61,437 bases of DNA from Roseateles aquatilis (GCF_002205645.1 NZ_NIOF01000022.1:1-61437), one strand, 5' to 3'. Shown: positions 1 to 9,220, counted from the stretch's first letter. Notes: generated by a model from the letters alone, not told the origin. A program made the numbers and translations.

Positions 1-660
1 CGTTGAACGTGGTGGCCACCGGCCAGTACGACAACAAGAATGCCGGCACCGGCAAGGCGGTCGACGTGCAGTTCGCGCTGCAAGGCGCGGACGCCGGCAA
101 CTACCAGTTGGCGCATCAGACGGCCACCAGCACCGGCGCGATCACCCAGCGCGTCATCGACGTGGCCGGGGTCGGCGTGACCACCAAGGTCTACGACGGC
201 ACCCGCACCGCGCAGGTGACGACGCAGGGTCCGACCAACGCCATCGCCGGCGACGCGTTGAGCGTGGTGGCCACCGGCCAGTACGACAACAAGAACGCCG
301 GCACCGGCAAGGCGGTCGACGTGCAACTGGCGCTGCAGGGCGCGGACGCCGGCAACTACAAGCTGGCCTCCGGCACGACCCACGCGACCGGCGACATCAC
401 GACCCGCACGATCCAGGCCCCGACCGTGGTGGCCGTGGACACCACCTTCAACGGCAACACCGGCGCCACGCTGGTGATCGGCGCGCCGCAGGGCGTGGTG
501 GCCGGCGATCAGGTGGGGGTCACCGGCAGCGGCCGCTACGACACGCCGTTCGTCGGCACCGGCAAGGCGGTCAACGTGCAGCTGGCGCTGCAGGGCGCGG
601 ACGCGGGCAACTACCGCCTCGATCCCGCCTCGCTGACCATCAGCGGGACGGTCAAGGCGC
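1..660 (+). repeat. Three tandem 255-bp YDG repeat units
   Basis: The phrase around position 1-65 recurs at about 256-320 with near-identical bases, and a more diverged copy begins near 511. The spacing is 255 bp (85 codons) each time. The first two copies differ at few positions, which suggests recent duplication or gene conversion. The array continues beyond the left edge. Confidence 0.8.
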
Positions 661-1688
661 AGGCCCAGTTGCCGGCGGTCGACGCGCTGGTCGTCCAGCC
701 GATCGGCGGCAACGGCACGCAAGGCGGAGGCAACGGCTCGCCGAAGGTGAGCGGCGGCGGTGGCATCGGTGGCGGCTCCGGTCCCACCCTGTCCACCGTG
801 GCGGCCGGCCCGTCGGGTAACGCGGGCGGCACCGTCGGCCTGGGCAACACGGGCACGTCGAGCAGCGGCGGCACTGGCGGTACCGGCGGCAACGCGGGTG
901 CCGGCGGCGCCGGCAACACCGGCTCCGGCCAAAGCGGCACCACCGGCAACGGCGGCGCGCTGGGCGGCGTCGGCGGCAATGCCGGCAACACCGCCGGCAC
1001 GGACGGATCGGCCGGCGCCGGCCTGAATGGCGGCGCCAACGGCAACGCTGGCGGCACGTCGGTGGGCACCGTCGGCGGCGCCGCGGAGGGGGGAGCCGCC
1101 GGTTCGAACGGCGCCAATGGATCCAATGGCGCGAACGGCTCGAACGGTGCGACCGGTGGCAATGGCGCCAACGGCGCGGGCGGCAACGCCGGCACCGGTG
1201 GCGACGCGGCGGGCCAGGGCGGCAACGCGGTCGCGCTGGCAACTCTGAGCCTGGAGCAGACGCTGCGCGACGGCGGCCAGATCAGCCTGGCGATGGAGGG
1301 CGCGCCGCACGAGCAGGCCCGCCAGAGCCAGCTGCCGATCTACGCCGACGTGGCCGGCGCGACGCCCCAGCCGCTGGGCATGTTCCGGGTCGACGACCTG
1401 GGCGACAGCCTCGCGCTGAAGCCGTTGCAACAGCCGGTGCCGACGACGGACCGCTCTTCGACCGGTGTGACCCGCCAGGTGCGCGCGGTCGTGGCGCTGG
1501 GCGCCGAGCACTCGACGACGCTGGACATCGTCCTGCTGGCCGACGGCACGCTGCGGGTGCAGGCGCCCGACGCGGCGGCCGGCCTGAGCGACGACCTGGT
1601 CGCGGCGCTGGCGCTGAGCGCCCTCAAGCAGCAGGCCGGCGTGGCGCCGACCAGCGTGCGCGCGGTGATGCTGCGCCGAGGCGGCTGA
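1..1688 (+). CDS. 3' end of large YDG-repeat, glycine-rich surface adhesin (5' partial)
   Basis: The reading frame is open to the left edge, so this is only the last ~561 residues of a larger protein. Three tandem ~85-residue YDG-type repeats (about residues 1-215) share the motifs GQYDNKNAGTGKAV and LQGADAGNY. They are followed by a Gly/Asn/Ala-rich low-complexity stretch (about residues 235-410) and a non-repetitive C-terminal part of ~150 residues. YDG/MBG repeats occur in filamentous-haemagglutinin-like exoproteins exported by two-partner secretion, so a cell-surface adhesin role is inferred. The N-terminal secretion domain, which would prove this, is outside the window. A strong terminator follows, so it ends its operon. 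Confidence 0.75.
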   Translation, partial: LNVVATGQYDNKNAGTGKAVDVQFALQGADAGNYQLAHQTATSTGAITQRVIDVAGVGVTTKVYDGTRTAQVTTQGPTNAIAGDALSVVATGQYDNKNAGTGKAVDVQLALQGADAGNYKLASGTTHATGDITTRTIQAPTVVAVDTTFNGNTGATLVIGAPQGVVAGDQVGVTGSGRYDTPFVGTGKAVNVQLALQGADAGNYRLDPASLTISGTVKAQAQLPAVDALVVQPIGGNGTQGGGNGSPKVSGGGGIGGGSGPTLSTVAAGPSGNAGGTVGLGNTGTSSSGGTGGTGGNAGAGGAGNTGSGQSGTTGNGGALGGVGGNAGNTAGTDGSAGAGLNGGANGNAGGTSVGTVGGAAEGGAAGSNGANGSNGANGSNGATGGNGANGAGGNAGTGGDAAGQGGNAVALATLSLEQTLRDGGQISLAMEGAPHEQARQSQLPIYADVAGATPQPLGMFRVDDLGDSLALKPLQQPVPTTDRSSTGVTRQVRAVVALGAEHSTTLDIVLLADGTLRVQAPDAAAGLSDDLVAALALSALKQQAGVAPTSVRAVMLRRGG

Positions 1689-1716
1689 GCCGACCCGATC
1701 CCCTGACGGGATCGTG

Positions 1717-1757
1717 AACCGCCGCGGCGTCCCAGGACGCCGCGGCGGTTTCTTTTT
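1717..1757 (+). terminator. Rho-independent terminator after the adhesin gene
   Basis: A perfect 16-bp GC-rich inverted repeat (1717-1732 with 1735-1750, 2-nt loop) runs straight into a T-rich tail TTTCTTTTT. It begins 28 bp after the adhesin stop codon. Confidence 0.9.
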
Positions 1758-1862
1758 GGGGACATCGGCGTCGCCCCATCGCCTCAGGGATCGGCCCGCG
1801 CGGCGAAAGCCCCTATGCTCGGCCCCTCCGCCGATTCGGCGACTCCTGCGCATCTCCGCTCC

Positions 1863-3179
1863 ATGTCCGCCCCCACCGGTCCGTCCATTCGTGCCCGCCT
1901 CATCCTCGTGCTCGGCCTCGCACTGGCGCTGGTGGCCGCGTCGGCCTGGCTGGGCTGGTGGCAATCGCGGCAGGTGGCGCGCATCGCGCAGTCGCTGTAC
2001 ACGGACCGGCTGGTCCCCGTGGACCTGCTGCGCGACCTGGAGCACACGCTGGGCGCGCACCAGCTCGGCACGCTGCTCATCACGCAGGCGACGCAGCCCG
2101 ACGCGGTCAAGTTGGACAGCGCCACCGCCCAGCGCATCGTCGAGGCCACCCGCCAGTCCTGGGACCGCTACATCACCACCCGCATGGTGCCGGCCGAGCG
2201 TGCCCTGATCGCGCGCACCCAGCCCCAGCTGGAGCAGCTCTGGGCCGCCATGGCCGCCTACTCGCCGCCGTCGCCCGAGGCGCTGCGCGACATCAACCAG
2301 CGCCGCCTGGCCGTGATGCGGATGATCGACGAGCTGATGGCATTCCAGCTCCGGCAGGCCAGCATCGACACCGACCGGGCCCAGGAAGCCGCCTCCGACG
2401 CCGCGCGGCGGGGCCTGCTGCTGGTGCTGCTGACGGCGGGCCTGTGCAGCATCGTCGTGCGCACCGTCTGGACGCGCTATGACGAAGAGCGCCGCGCGGG
2501 CCTGGCCTCGCGCGACCGGCTCCAGCAGCTCTACATCGCGCTGTCCCAGAGCAACCAGCTGATCGTGCGCCGCGAGGCCGACGCGCTGCTCGACCCGGCC
2601 GCCGAGCAGCGGCTCTTCGAGGGCATCTGCCGCATCTGCGTGGAGACCGGCCATGCGCGTTTCGCCGCCATCGTGCTGGCCGACGGCGACGAGTTCGAGC
2701 GTGTGGCCGAGCACGGCCCCGGCGATCGCCTGATGCCCGGCGCGCCGAAGCGCTGGTCCAAGGAAGCGCCGTTCGCGCGCAGCTCGATGGCCACGCGCGC
2801 GATCACCAGCGGCGCGCATCAGCTCAGCAACCGGCCGCTGCAGGACCCGAGCCTGGTCGTGCCCGGGGCGCCGGTGATCCCGCCCGGGGTCGAGGCGATG
2901 GCCGCCTTCCCGCTGCGCCGCCGCGGCGAGGTCGTGGGTGCGCTCAGCCTGCTGGCCGGCGAGCCGGACTACTTCGACCCGCAGGTGCTGGGCCTGATGG
3001 ACGAGCTGGCCGGCGACCTGTCCTTCGCGCTCGATCATCTGCGGCGCGAGCGCGACCAGGCCATCGCGCTGGACGACGCCCTGAGCGCGCTGCAGCGCTA
3101 CACCGGCGATTCGCAGATCACCACGCCCGCCGCGTTCCGGCCTGCGGGAGAATCGCCCGATGCAACTCCTGAGCGTTAA
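1863..3179 (+). CDS. Membrane sensor with 4-helix-bundle and GAF domains, no output domain
   Basis: The protein has about 438 residues from the ATG at 1863; an upstream in-frame ATG at 1815 is possible but gives a non-hydrophobic extension. A first membrane segment (ARLILVLGLALALVAASAWL) is followed by a periplasmic helical stretch resembling the 4HB_MCP ligand-binding fold. A second membrane segment (GLLLVLLTAGLCSIVV) and a cytoplasmic GAF-like domain (about residues 240-400) follow. No HAMP, kinase, GGDEF or methyl-accepting signalling domain is visible. The end overlaps the next gene by 20 bp, so the two are probably co-transcribed. It might signal through a partner; ligand unknown. Confidence 0.7.
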   Translation: MSAPTGPSIRARLILVLGLALALVAASAWLGWWQSRQVARIAQSLYTDRLVPVDLLRDLEHTLGAHQLGTLLITQATQPDAVKLDSATAQRIVEATRQSWDRYITTRMVPAERALIARTQPQLEQLWAAMAAYSPPSPEALRDINQRRLAVMRMIDELMAFQLRQASIDTDRAQEAASDAARRGLLLVLLTAGLCSIVVRTVWTRYDEERRAGLASRDRLQQLYIALSQSNQLIVRREADALLDPAAEQRLFEGICRICVETGHARFAAIVLADGDEFERVAEHGPGDRLMPGAPKRWSKEAPFARSSMATRAITSGAHQLSNRPLQDPSLVVPGAPVIPPGVEAMAAFPLRRRGEVVGALSLLAGEPDYFDPQVLGLMDELAGDLSFALDHLRRERDQAIALDDALSALQRYTGDSQITTPAAFRPAGESPDATPER

Positions 3180-3729
3180 CACCTCCCGCGCCGAGCCGCT
3201 GCCCATCGACGGCCGCACCGTGCTGTCCGGCATCCGCAAGAAGCCGGTCGGCGCCGCGGTCGCCGTCCATCCCCTGGGCCTGGCCGGCGACGAGCAGGCC
3301 GACCCCAGCGTCCACGGCGGCCTGTCCAAGGCGGTCTACGCCTACCCCGCCGAGCATTACGACTTCTGGCGCACGGTGCGCGCGCAGGCGCAGGTGGGCG
3401 GCTGGGACGACTCCCTGCCCTGGGGCGCGATGGGCGAGAACCTGAGCCTGTCCGGCCTGCTCGAGAGCGACGCCTGGATCGGCGACGTGCTGGTCTTCCC
3501 CGGCTGCGAACTGGCCGTCAGCGAGCCGCGCTACCCCTGCTTCAAGTTCAACGCGGTGATGGGCTTCAACAAGGCCTCCAAGCTGATGACGCAGAGCGGC
3601 TGGTGCGGGTTCTACCTGGCCGTGCGCCAGCCCGGCACGATCGAGGCCGGCCAGTCCTTCACGGTCCGGCCAGGGCCTCGCGAAGTGTCGATCGCGGAGC
3701 TGTTCCGGGCGAAGACGCGCAAGGATTGA
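3160..3729 (+). CDS. MOSC domain-containing protein (YiiM-like)
   Basis: A 189-residue MOSC-fold protein. MOSC domains are found in molybdenum-cofactor sulfurases and in YiiM/YcbX proteins, which help detoxify N-hydroxylated bases. Visible family features are the DPSVHGGLSKAVYAYP segment and the single conserved Cys in RYPCFKFN (about residue 127), the expected catalytic Cys. Its length is near that of stand-alone YiiM-type proteins, without the reductase extension of YcbX. The start overlaps the upstream sensor gene by 20 bp, and a terminator follows. The substrate is unknown. Confidence 0.82.
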   Translation: MQLLSVNTSRAEPLPIDGRTVLSGIRKKPVGAAVAVHPLGLAGDEQADPSVHGGLSKAVYAYPAEHYDFWRTVRAQAQVGGWDDSLPWGAMGENLSLSGLLESDAWIGDVLVFPGCELAVSEPRYPCFKFNAVMGFNKASKLMTQSGWCGFYLAVRQPGTIEAGQSFTVRPGPREVSIAELFRAKTRKD

Positions 3730-3741
3730 GCGTCGGTCGCT

Positions 3742-3766
3742 GGCACGCCGGGCGGGCGTGCCTTTT
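3742..3766 (+). terminator. Terminator after the MOSC gene
   Basis: Perfect 8-bp stem GGCACGCC/GGCGTGCC with a 5-nt loop followed by TTTT, 12 bp after the MOSC stop and before the convergent nemA gene. Confidence 0.8.
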
Positions 3767-3819
3767 CGGGTCGGCGTTCCGCGCCGGCATTCCGGGCTTC
3801 TGAGGCCCGGATCGTCCGC

Positions 3820-4896
3820 TCAGTCCGCCAGCGCCGGATAGTCCGTGTAGCCCTCGGCGCCGCCGCCGTAGAAGGTGGCGGAATGCGCCTTCGCGAGCGG
3901 CGCGTTGAGCTTCAGGCGGCGCACCAGGTCCGGGTTGGAGATGTAGGCGCGACCGAAGGCCACCGCGTCGGCGCGGCCCGAGGCGACGGCATCGATCGCC
4001 ATCTCGCGGGTGTAGCCGTTGTTGGCGATGTAGGGGCCCTTGAAGCGCTCGCGCAGCGCGGCGTAGTCGAACGGCGCCACATCGCGCGGGCCGCCGGTGT
4101 GGCCTTCGATGACATGCAGGAAGGCCAGTTGCAGCGGCGCCAGTTGCTCCACCACGTAGTTGAAGAGCGCCTGCGCGTCGCTGTCCTGGCCGGCATCGTT
4201 CACCGGCGTGACCGGGGACAGGCGCAGGCCGGTGCGATCGGCGCCGATCGCACCGGCGATGGCGCGCATCACTTCCAGCAGCAGGCGGGCGCGGTTCTCG
4301 ATCGAACCGCCGTACTGGTCGGTGCGGTCGTTGATGCTGTCGCGCAGGAACTGGTCCAGCAGGTAGCCGTTGGCGCCGTGCACCTCGACGGCGTCGAAGC
4401 CGGCCTCGCGCGCCGCCCGCGCCGCATGGGCGTAGGCCTGGATCATGGCGGGGATCTCCTCCAGCGTCAGCGCGCGCGGCGCGGACACGTCGACCATGCC
4501 GCCCTTGGCGAAGGTCTTGCTGTTGGCCTGCCTGTCGGTCGAGGAGACGGGCCGGCCGCCATTGGGCTGGAACTCCGTGTGGGAGATGCGGCCCACGTGC
4601 CACAGCTGCACGGCGATCTTGCCGCCGGCCTCATGCACGGCGTCGGTCACCTGCTTCCAGGCGGCGATCTGCTCGGGCGAGTGGATCCCGGGCGTGTCCA
4701 GGTAGCCCTGGCCGTCCGGCGTGATCTGCGTGCCTTCGCTGATCAGCAGGCCGGCGCTGGCGCGCTGGCGGTAGTACTCGACGGCCAGCGGGCCGGGCAC
4801 CAGGCCGACGGAGCGGTCACGGGTCAGCGGGGCCATCACGATGCGATTCGCCATCGAGACGGCGCCGAGTTGCAGGGGGTCGAACAAGCTGGGCAT
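3820..4896 (-). CDS. nemA: Old-yellow-enzyme alkene reductase (N-ethylmaleimide reductase type)
   Basis: A 358-residue FMN-dependent ene-reductase of the OYE family, the usual length. It begins SLFDPLQLGAVSMANRIVMA and has PLTRDRS, the active-site His/Asn pair in VHGANGYLLDQF, the family segment YGGSIENR and the FMN-phosphate region AFGRAYISNPDLV. These enzymes reduce activated C=C bonds (enones, maleimides, nitro esters) with NAD(P)H. It is a single gene, convergent with the MOSC gene; no TetR-like nemR lies next to it. The exact physiological substrate cannot be told from sequence. Confidence 0.92.
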   Translation of the reverse strand: MPSLFDPLQLGAVSMANRIVMAPLTRDRSVGLVPGPLAVEYYRQRASAGLLISEGTQITPDGQGYLDTPGIHSPEQIAAWKQVTDAVHEAGGKIAVQLWHVGRISHTEFQPNGGRPVSSTDRQANSKTFAKGGMVDVSAPRALTLEEIPAMIQAYAHAARAAREAGFDAVEVHGANGYLLDQFLRDSINDRTDQYGGSIENRARLLLEVMRAIAGAIGADRTGLRLSPVTPVNDAGQDSDAQALFNYVVEQLAPLQLAFLHVIEGHTGGPRDVAPFDYAALRERFKGPYIANNGYTREMAIDAVASGRADAVAFGRAYISNPDLVRRLKLNAPLAKAHSATFYGGGAEGYTDYPALAD

Positions 4897-5133
4897 GGCG
4901 GTTGGAGTTCCGGGCGATCACGGGGACCGCGAGTTTCAGGATGCCGCGCAGCTTAGCCAGATGACCGTCCCGCCGCAGCGCGTTGGCGACAGCCCGGACG
5001 CCGGCTGGGGCCTTGCCGAGGTGTCATGGGCGCGCCGGGGCGCTTGGCTACACTCGCCCGGTCCGCGCGCCCGCGGCACCACGCCGGTGCGCCTGCCCAG
5101 CCACGAACCGCGCAGTCCGTCTGCGGCCCCGCC

Positions 5134-6387
5134 ATGTCCGTTCGTCCGCCTGCCGCATCCGCGCGCGTCCCTGCCGCCGCCGACACGCTCGATTCATCCG
5201 ACCCCTGCGGTCTCCTCCACCCGTTGTGCTGGACGCCGAGCCGGCGCCTGCTGCTGCGGGGCGCGGCGCTGGTCGGCGCCGCGTCGTGGCTGCCGGCGGC
5301 CTTCGCCGCGCCGGGCAAGGTGCTGAAGGTCGGCCGCGACCATCCGGTGAAGACGCTGGCCGCGGCGGCGTCACAGGCGCAGGCCGGCACCACGATCGAG
5401 GTGCAGGCCGGGGACTATGCCGGCGACGTGGCCGTCTGGTCCCAGGACGACCTGACCCTGAAGGCGGTCGGCGGCCGGGTCCGCCTGCTGGCCAACGGCG
5501 CGCACGCGCAGGGCAAGGGGATCTTCGTGACGACCGGCAAGCGGATGACCATCGAGGGCTTCGACTTCATCGGCGCGCGCGTGCCGGACCGCAACGGCGC
5601 CGGCGTGCGGCTGGAGCGCGGCTCGCTGACGCTGCGCGACTGCCGCTTCCAGGACAACGAGAACGGCCTGCTCGCGGCCAACGATCCCGCGATCGAGCTG
5701 CGCATCGAGTCCTGCGACTTCGGCGCCATCGCGCCCGGCGAGGGGCGCACGCACAACTGCTATGTCGGCGCGATCGGCAAGCTGTCGGTGATCGGCAGCT
5801 GCTTCCATCACGGCGCGACCGGCCATCTGCTGAAGACCCGCGCGGCGGTGAACCACATCTTCTTCAACCGCCTGACCGACGAGACCGGCCGCGCCAGCTT
5901 CGAGCTCGAGTTCCCCAACGGCGGCCTGGCGCTGGTGATGGGCAACGTCATCCAGCAGAGCCCGTCGACCGAGAACTACCACCTGATCGCCTACGGCAGC
6001 GAGGGGCTCGCGAACCCACGCAACGAGCTGCACCTGATCAACAACACGCTGGTGGACCGACGCCCGGCCGGCGGCGTCTACCTGCGCATGGCGCAGGGCG
6101 CGCAGAAGCTGCGGCTGATCAACAACCTGCTGTACGGCAAGCACGAGCTGCCCGCCGGCCCCGACCGCGAGCAGCACCACAACTACTTCGTCGAGCTGGA
6201 CAGCTTCGTCGACGCGGACCGCTACGACTTCCGGCTGCGCCCGGCATCGCCGCTGCTCGGCCGCGCGGTGGACGCGGGCTCGGTCGACGGCCAGTCGCTG
6301 CGACCCACGATGCAGTACCAGCATCCCTGCGCGCTGAAGGAGGTGCCAGCGGGGACGGCGTATTCGCCGGGGGCGTTCCAGGTGTGA
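5134..6387 (+). CDS. Exported right-handed beta-helix protein (pectin-lyase fold)
   Basis: About 417 residues from the ATG at 5134; a longer frame from 5026 adds a non-signal extension. The N-terminal region carries a Tat-like signal, SRRLLLRGAALVGAASWLPA, with a cleavage site near AFAAPGK. The body has repeated short strands typical of a parallel beta-helix, for example RNGAGVRLERGSLTLRDC and later IESCDFG. No catalytic lyase residues can be assigned, so the substrate is unknown; such folds usually bind or cleave polysaccharides. It stands alone between nemA and rlmJ. Confidence 0.7.
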   Translation: MSVRPPAASARVPAAADTLDSSDPCGLLHPLCWTPSRRLLLRGAALVGAASWLPAAFAAPGKVLKVGRDHPVKTLAAAASQAQAGTTIEVQAGDYAGDVAVWSQDDLTLKAVGGRVRLLANGAHAQGKGIFVTTGKRMTIEGFDFIGARVPDRNGAGVRLERGSLTLRDCRFQDNENGLLAANDPAIELRIESCDFGAIAPGEGRTHNCYVGAIGKLSVIGSCFHHGATGHLLKTRAAVNHIFFNRLTDETGRASFELEFPNGGLALVMGNVIQQSPSTENYHLIAYGSEGLANPRNELHLINNTLVDRRPAGGVYLRMAQGAQKLRLINNLLYGKHELPAGPDREQHHNYFVELDSFVDADRYDFRLRPASPLLGRAVDAGSVDGQSLRPTMQYQHPCALKEVPAGTAYSPGAFQV

Positions 6388-6544
6388 CGGCTCAGTAGAT
6401 GGCCTGCTCGCGGGCCAGCGCCATGCGGCGGCCGCGGGTGATGTCGATTCCGTTGTCCCATGCATCCATCGAGGCATCGCGGTCAACGCGTGAATACCGC
6501 AACGGCGCGGGGCTCGCGCCGGCGGCCGCGCTACAGTCCTGCCC

Positions 6545-7399
6545 ATGCTCGCTTACCGACACGCTTTCCACGCCGGCAACCACGCCGACGTGATCAAACA
6601 CCTCGTGCTGTCCGAGGTCCTCCGCTACATGGGGGAGAAGGACAAGGCCTACACCGTGGTGGACACCCATGCCGGCGCCGGCGGTTATGCGCTCGACGGC
6701 CGCTACGCGCAGAAGAACGCCGAACACCTCGGCGGCATCGCCGCCCTCTACAACCGCAAGGACCTGCCCGAGCCGCTGCGCCAATACGTCCAGCTGGTGC
6801 GCGAGTTCAACCAGGACGGCCCGCTCAAGCAGTACCCCGGCTCCCCCGCCATCGCCTACATGCTGATGCGCGAGGTGGATCGCCTGCGCTGCTACGAGCT
6901 GCATCCGACCGATCAGCGCATCCTCGCCAGCTACCTCGACGAGCGGCCCAACACGCAGGTGCTGCTGCAGGACGGCTTCGCGGCGCTCAAGAGCGAGTTG
7001 CCGCCGCCGTCGCGCCGCGGCGTGGTGCTGATCGACCCGCCCTACGAGATCAAGGCCGACTACGGCAAGGTGATCGCCACGCTGCGCGAGGCGCTGCAGC
7101 GCTTTGCCGACGGCACCATCGCGATCTGGTACCCGCAGCTGCAGACCGTCGAGTCCGCCCAGTTGGTCCAGCGCCTCAAGGCCTCCGCCGAACCGGTCGC
7201 CAAGAAGGGCTGGCTGCACGTGCGCCTCACCGTCGCCCAGGCCGACGAGCGCGGCTTCGGCATGATGGGCAGCGGCATGTTCGTCGTGAACCCGCCGTTC
7301 GTGCTCCACGACAAGCTGGCCGAATGCCTGCCGACGCTCGTCGACACGCTCGGCCAGTACGACGGCGCCAACTACCTGCTGGAACAGCAGACCGCCTGA
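6545..7399 (+). CDS. rlmJ: 23S rRNA (adenine(2030)-N6)-methyltransferase
   Basis: 284 residues, the family length. It opens with the RlmJ signature YRHAFHAGNHADVIKHLVL, has the SAM-binding loop VVDTHAGAGGYAL and the adenine-N6 catalytic motif DPPY in VVLIDPPYEIK. It methylates A2030 of 23S rRNA in the cytoplasm. It is monocistronic and followed by a hairpin terminator shared with the convergent reductase gene. Confidence 0.95.
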   Translation: MLAYRHAFHAGNHADVIKHLVLSEVLRYMGEKDKAYTVVDTHAGAGGYALDGRYAQKNAEHLGGIAALYNRKDLPEPLRQYVQLVREFNQDGPLKQYPGSPAIAYMLMREVDRLRCYELHPTDQRILASYLDERPNTQVLLQDGFAALKSELPPPSRRGVVLIDPPYEIKADYGKVIATLREALQRFADGTIAIWYPQLQTVESAQLVQRLKASAEPVAKKGWLHVRLTVAQADERGFGMMGSGMFVVNPPFVLHDKLAECLPTLVDTLGQYDGANYLLEQQTA

Positions 7400-7438
7400 T
7401 CGATCGGCGGGTCCAGGCCCGCCGCCGATCCTGCGACG

Positions 7439-7463
7439 ACGTGCCCCGAGGGGCACGTTTTCA
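7439..7463 (+). terminator. Terminator between rlmJ and the convergent reductase gene
   Basis: Stem ACGTGCCCC/GGGGCACGT followed by TTTTC, 40 bp past the rlmJ stop. Confidence 0.75.
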
Positions 7464-7477
7464 CTTCGGCGCGGCGA

Positions 7478-8119
7478 TCAATACCCGACGGTGAAGCGGC
7501 GGCGGATGTGCTGCGGGCGCTCCAGCTCGTCAACGATCGCGACGGCCAGGTCGGCGGTCGAGACATGCGCGGGACCATTGGCGTCCATCACCGGCGTGTC
7601 CAGGCTGACACGGTAGCTGCCGCGGCGCTCGCCCGGCTCCAGGTGCACGGCGGGCGACAGGAAGGTCCAGTCCAGCGCGCTCTCGTGGCGGATCAGGTTC
7701 AGCGCCTCGCGGGCGGCCAGGGCGCCGGCCTTCCATTGCTCGGGGAACTCCGGCGTGTCGACGATCTGCACGCCCGGCGCCGCATACAGGCTGCCGGCGC
7801 CGCCGACCATCAGGAATCGCTTCACTCCGGCGCGCTTGACGCCGTCGAAGGTGGCGCGGGTGCCGGCCAGGAATTCATCGTAGAGGTTGGGGACCGACCA
7901 GCCCGGGTTATAGGCGCTGACCACCGCGTCGGCGCCCCCGACGGCGGTGGCCACCTGCTCCGCGCTCTTCACGTCGGCCTGACGGACGGTCAGGCCCGGG
8001 CGCGCCTGCAGCTTGGACGGGTCGCGCGCCAGCGCGATCACCTCGTGGCCGCGGGCCAGCAATTCCTTCAGCACTTCGCTGCCAACGAATCCGGTAGGGC
8101 CGATCAGGGCGACTTTCAT
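7478..8119 (-). CDS. NAD(P)-binding epimerase-like reductase (atypical SDR/NmrA type)
   Basis: About 213 residues. The Rossmann motif GPTGFVGSEVLKELL follows the start directly and continues HEVIALARDPSKL. This is the NAD(P)-binding atypical-SDR family often annotated as NAD(P)H-binding protein. The start is set at 8119 rather than the ATG 15 bp upstream, because the AAAGGA ribosome site lies 6 nt before it. The gene diverges from a LysR regulator with a shared promoter region, so regulation by that LysR is likely. The substrate is unknown. Confidence 0.82.
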   Translation of the reverse strand: MKVALIGPTGFVGSEVLKELLARGHEVIALARDPSKLQARPGLTVRQADVKSAEQVATAVGGADAVVSAYNPGWSVPNLYDEFLAGTRATFDGVKRAGVKRFLMVGGAGSLYAAPGVQIVDTPEFPEQWKAGALAAREALNLIRHESALDWTFLSPAVHLEPGERRGSYRVSLDTPVMDANGPAHVSTADLAVAIVDELERPQHIRRRFTVGY

Positions 8120-8268
8120 GGGCGTTCCTTTCATGGGGTTGGGAAGCGACCGCCGCCAACCTCGATGACGGGGCGTGTCGCGATGGGATGAACTGTAGGA
8201 ACTTCACAATCGCCGCAGAAGTCCTCAGAATCCGCCTTCATTCTTTAGATCAACTACAGAATCCTCCG
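8120..8268. promoter_or_regulatory. Divergent promoter region, reductase / LysR
   Basis: 149 bp separate the two divergent starts, with locally AT-richer sequence such as TTCATTCTTTAGATCAACTA. CTGTAG (8194-8199) and CTACAG (8254-8259) form a long-spaced inverted pair. A LysR operator is expected here from gene arrangement, but no site is proven. Confidence 0.4.
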
Positions 8269-9189
8269 ATGCTGGACCAATTGCGCCGCATGGCCGTGCT
8301 GGCGACGGTCGTCGAACAGGGCAGCCTGGTGGCGGCCGCGCGGCAATTGCAGACGACGACATCCGCCGTCAGCCAGCAACTGCGCGCGCTGGAGCGCGAC
8401 ATGGGCGTGACGCTGCTGCACCGCTCCACCCGCCGCATCGGCCTGACGCCGGCGGGCGAGCGCTTCGTGCAGGGCTGCCAGGCGATGCTGGCCGCGGCAC
8501 GCGAGGCGCAGGCGCAACTGCACCATCTGCGCGACGCACCCGACGGCGAGCTGCGCATCAGCGCCCCGGTCGGCTCGGCGCGGCAGATCGGGCCGGCGCT
8601 GGCGCCGTTGCTGGCGGCGCATCCGGCGCTGAGCCTGCACCTGGAGGTCGACGACGGCTTCACCGACCTGGTCGCGAAACGCATCGACCTGGCGGTGCGC
8701 TTCGGCCGGTTGCCCGACAGCAGCTGGGTCGCGCAGCGGATCGGGCACAAGACGATCGGCCTGTACGCGGCGCCGTCCTACCTGGCGCGGCGCGGCGTGC
8801 CGGCCTCGATGCCGGACCTGACCCGGCACGACTGGCTGGCGCTGCGCACCGACGCGGGCGGGCCGCGCGGCATGACCCTGCGCGGCCCCGACGGGCGCGA
8901 GGAGGTCCTGCGCGTCACCCCGCGCGGGAGCAGCAACAACCAGCTCAGCCTGCAGCAGCTGTGCGAGGCCGGCATGGGCCTGGCGATGCTGAGCCCCGAG
9001 GACGTCGACGAGGCGCAGGCGCAGGGCCGCCTGTTGCCGCTGCTGCAGGGCTGGTCCCTGCCGCTGCTGCCGGTGCACGTGATGACGCCGCAGCGCGACG
9101 CGCAGCCGGCCAAGGTGCGCCATGCCATCGAGGCGCTGCGGCTCGCCTTCTCGGGCCCCCGCGGCGACGCTCAGGCCTTGCCCGCATAG
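8269..9189 (+). CDS. LysR-family transcriptional regulator
   Basis: 306 residues from the ATG at 8269, the typical length; upstream codons in frame lack LysR homology. The N-terminal winged HTH is clear: VEQGSLVAAARQLQTTTSAV followed by SQQLRALERDMG, then LLHRSTRRIGLTPAGERF. A periplasmic-binding-like effector domain follows (about residues 90-300, including DLAVRFGRLPDSSWVAQRIG). It probably controls the divergent NAD(P)-binding reductase, a common LysR arrangement. The inducer is unknown. Confidence 0.92.
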   Translation: MLDQLRRMAVLATVVEQGSLVAAARQLQTTTSAVSQQLRALERDMGVTLLHRSTRRIGLTPAGERFVQGCQAMLAAAREAQAQLHHLRDAPDGELRISAPVGSARQIGPALAPLLAAHPALSLHLEVDDGFTDLVAKRIDLAVRFGRLPDSSWVAQRIGHKTIGLYAAPSYLARRGVPASMPDLTRHDWLALRTDAGGPRGMTLRGPDGREEVLRVTPRGSSNNQLSLQQLCEAGMGLAMLSPEDVDEAQAQGRLLPLLQGWSLPLLPVHVMTPQRDAQPAKVRHAIEALRLAFSGPRGDAQALPA

Positions 9190-9220
9190 AGCCGTCGCAC
9201 GGCACGGCTACATTCGGCGG

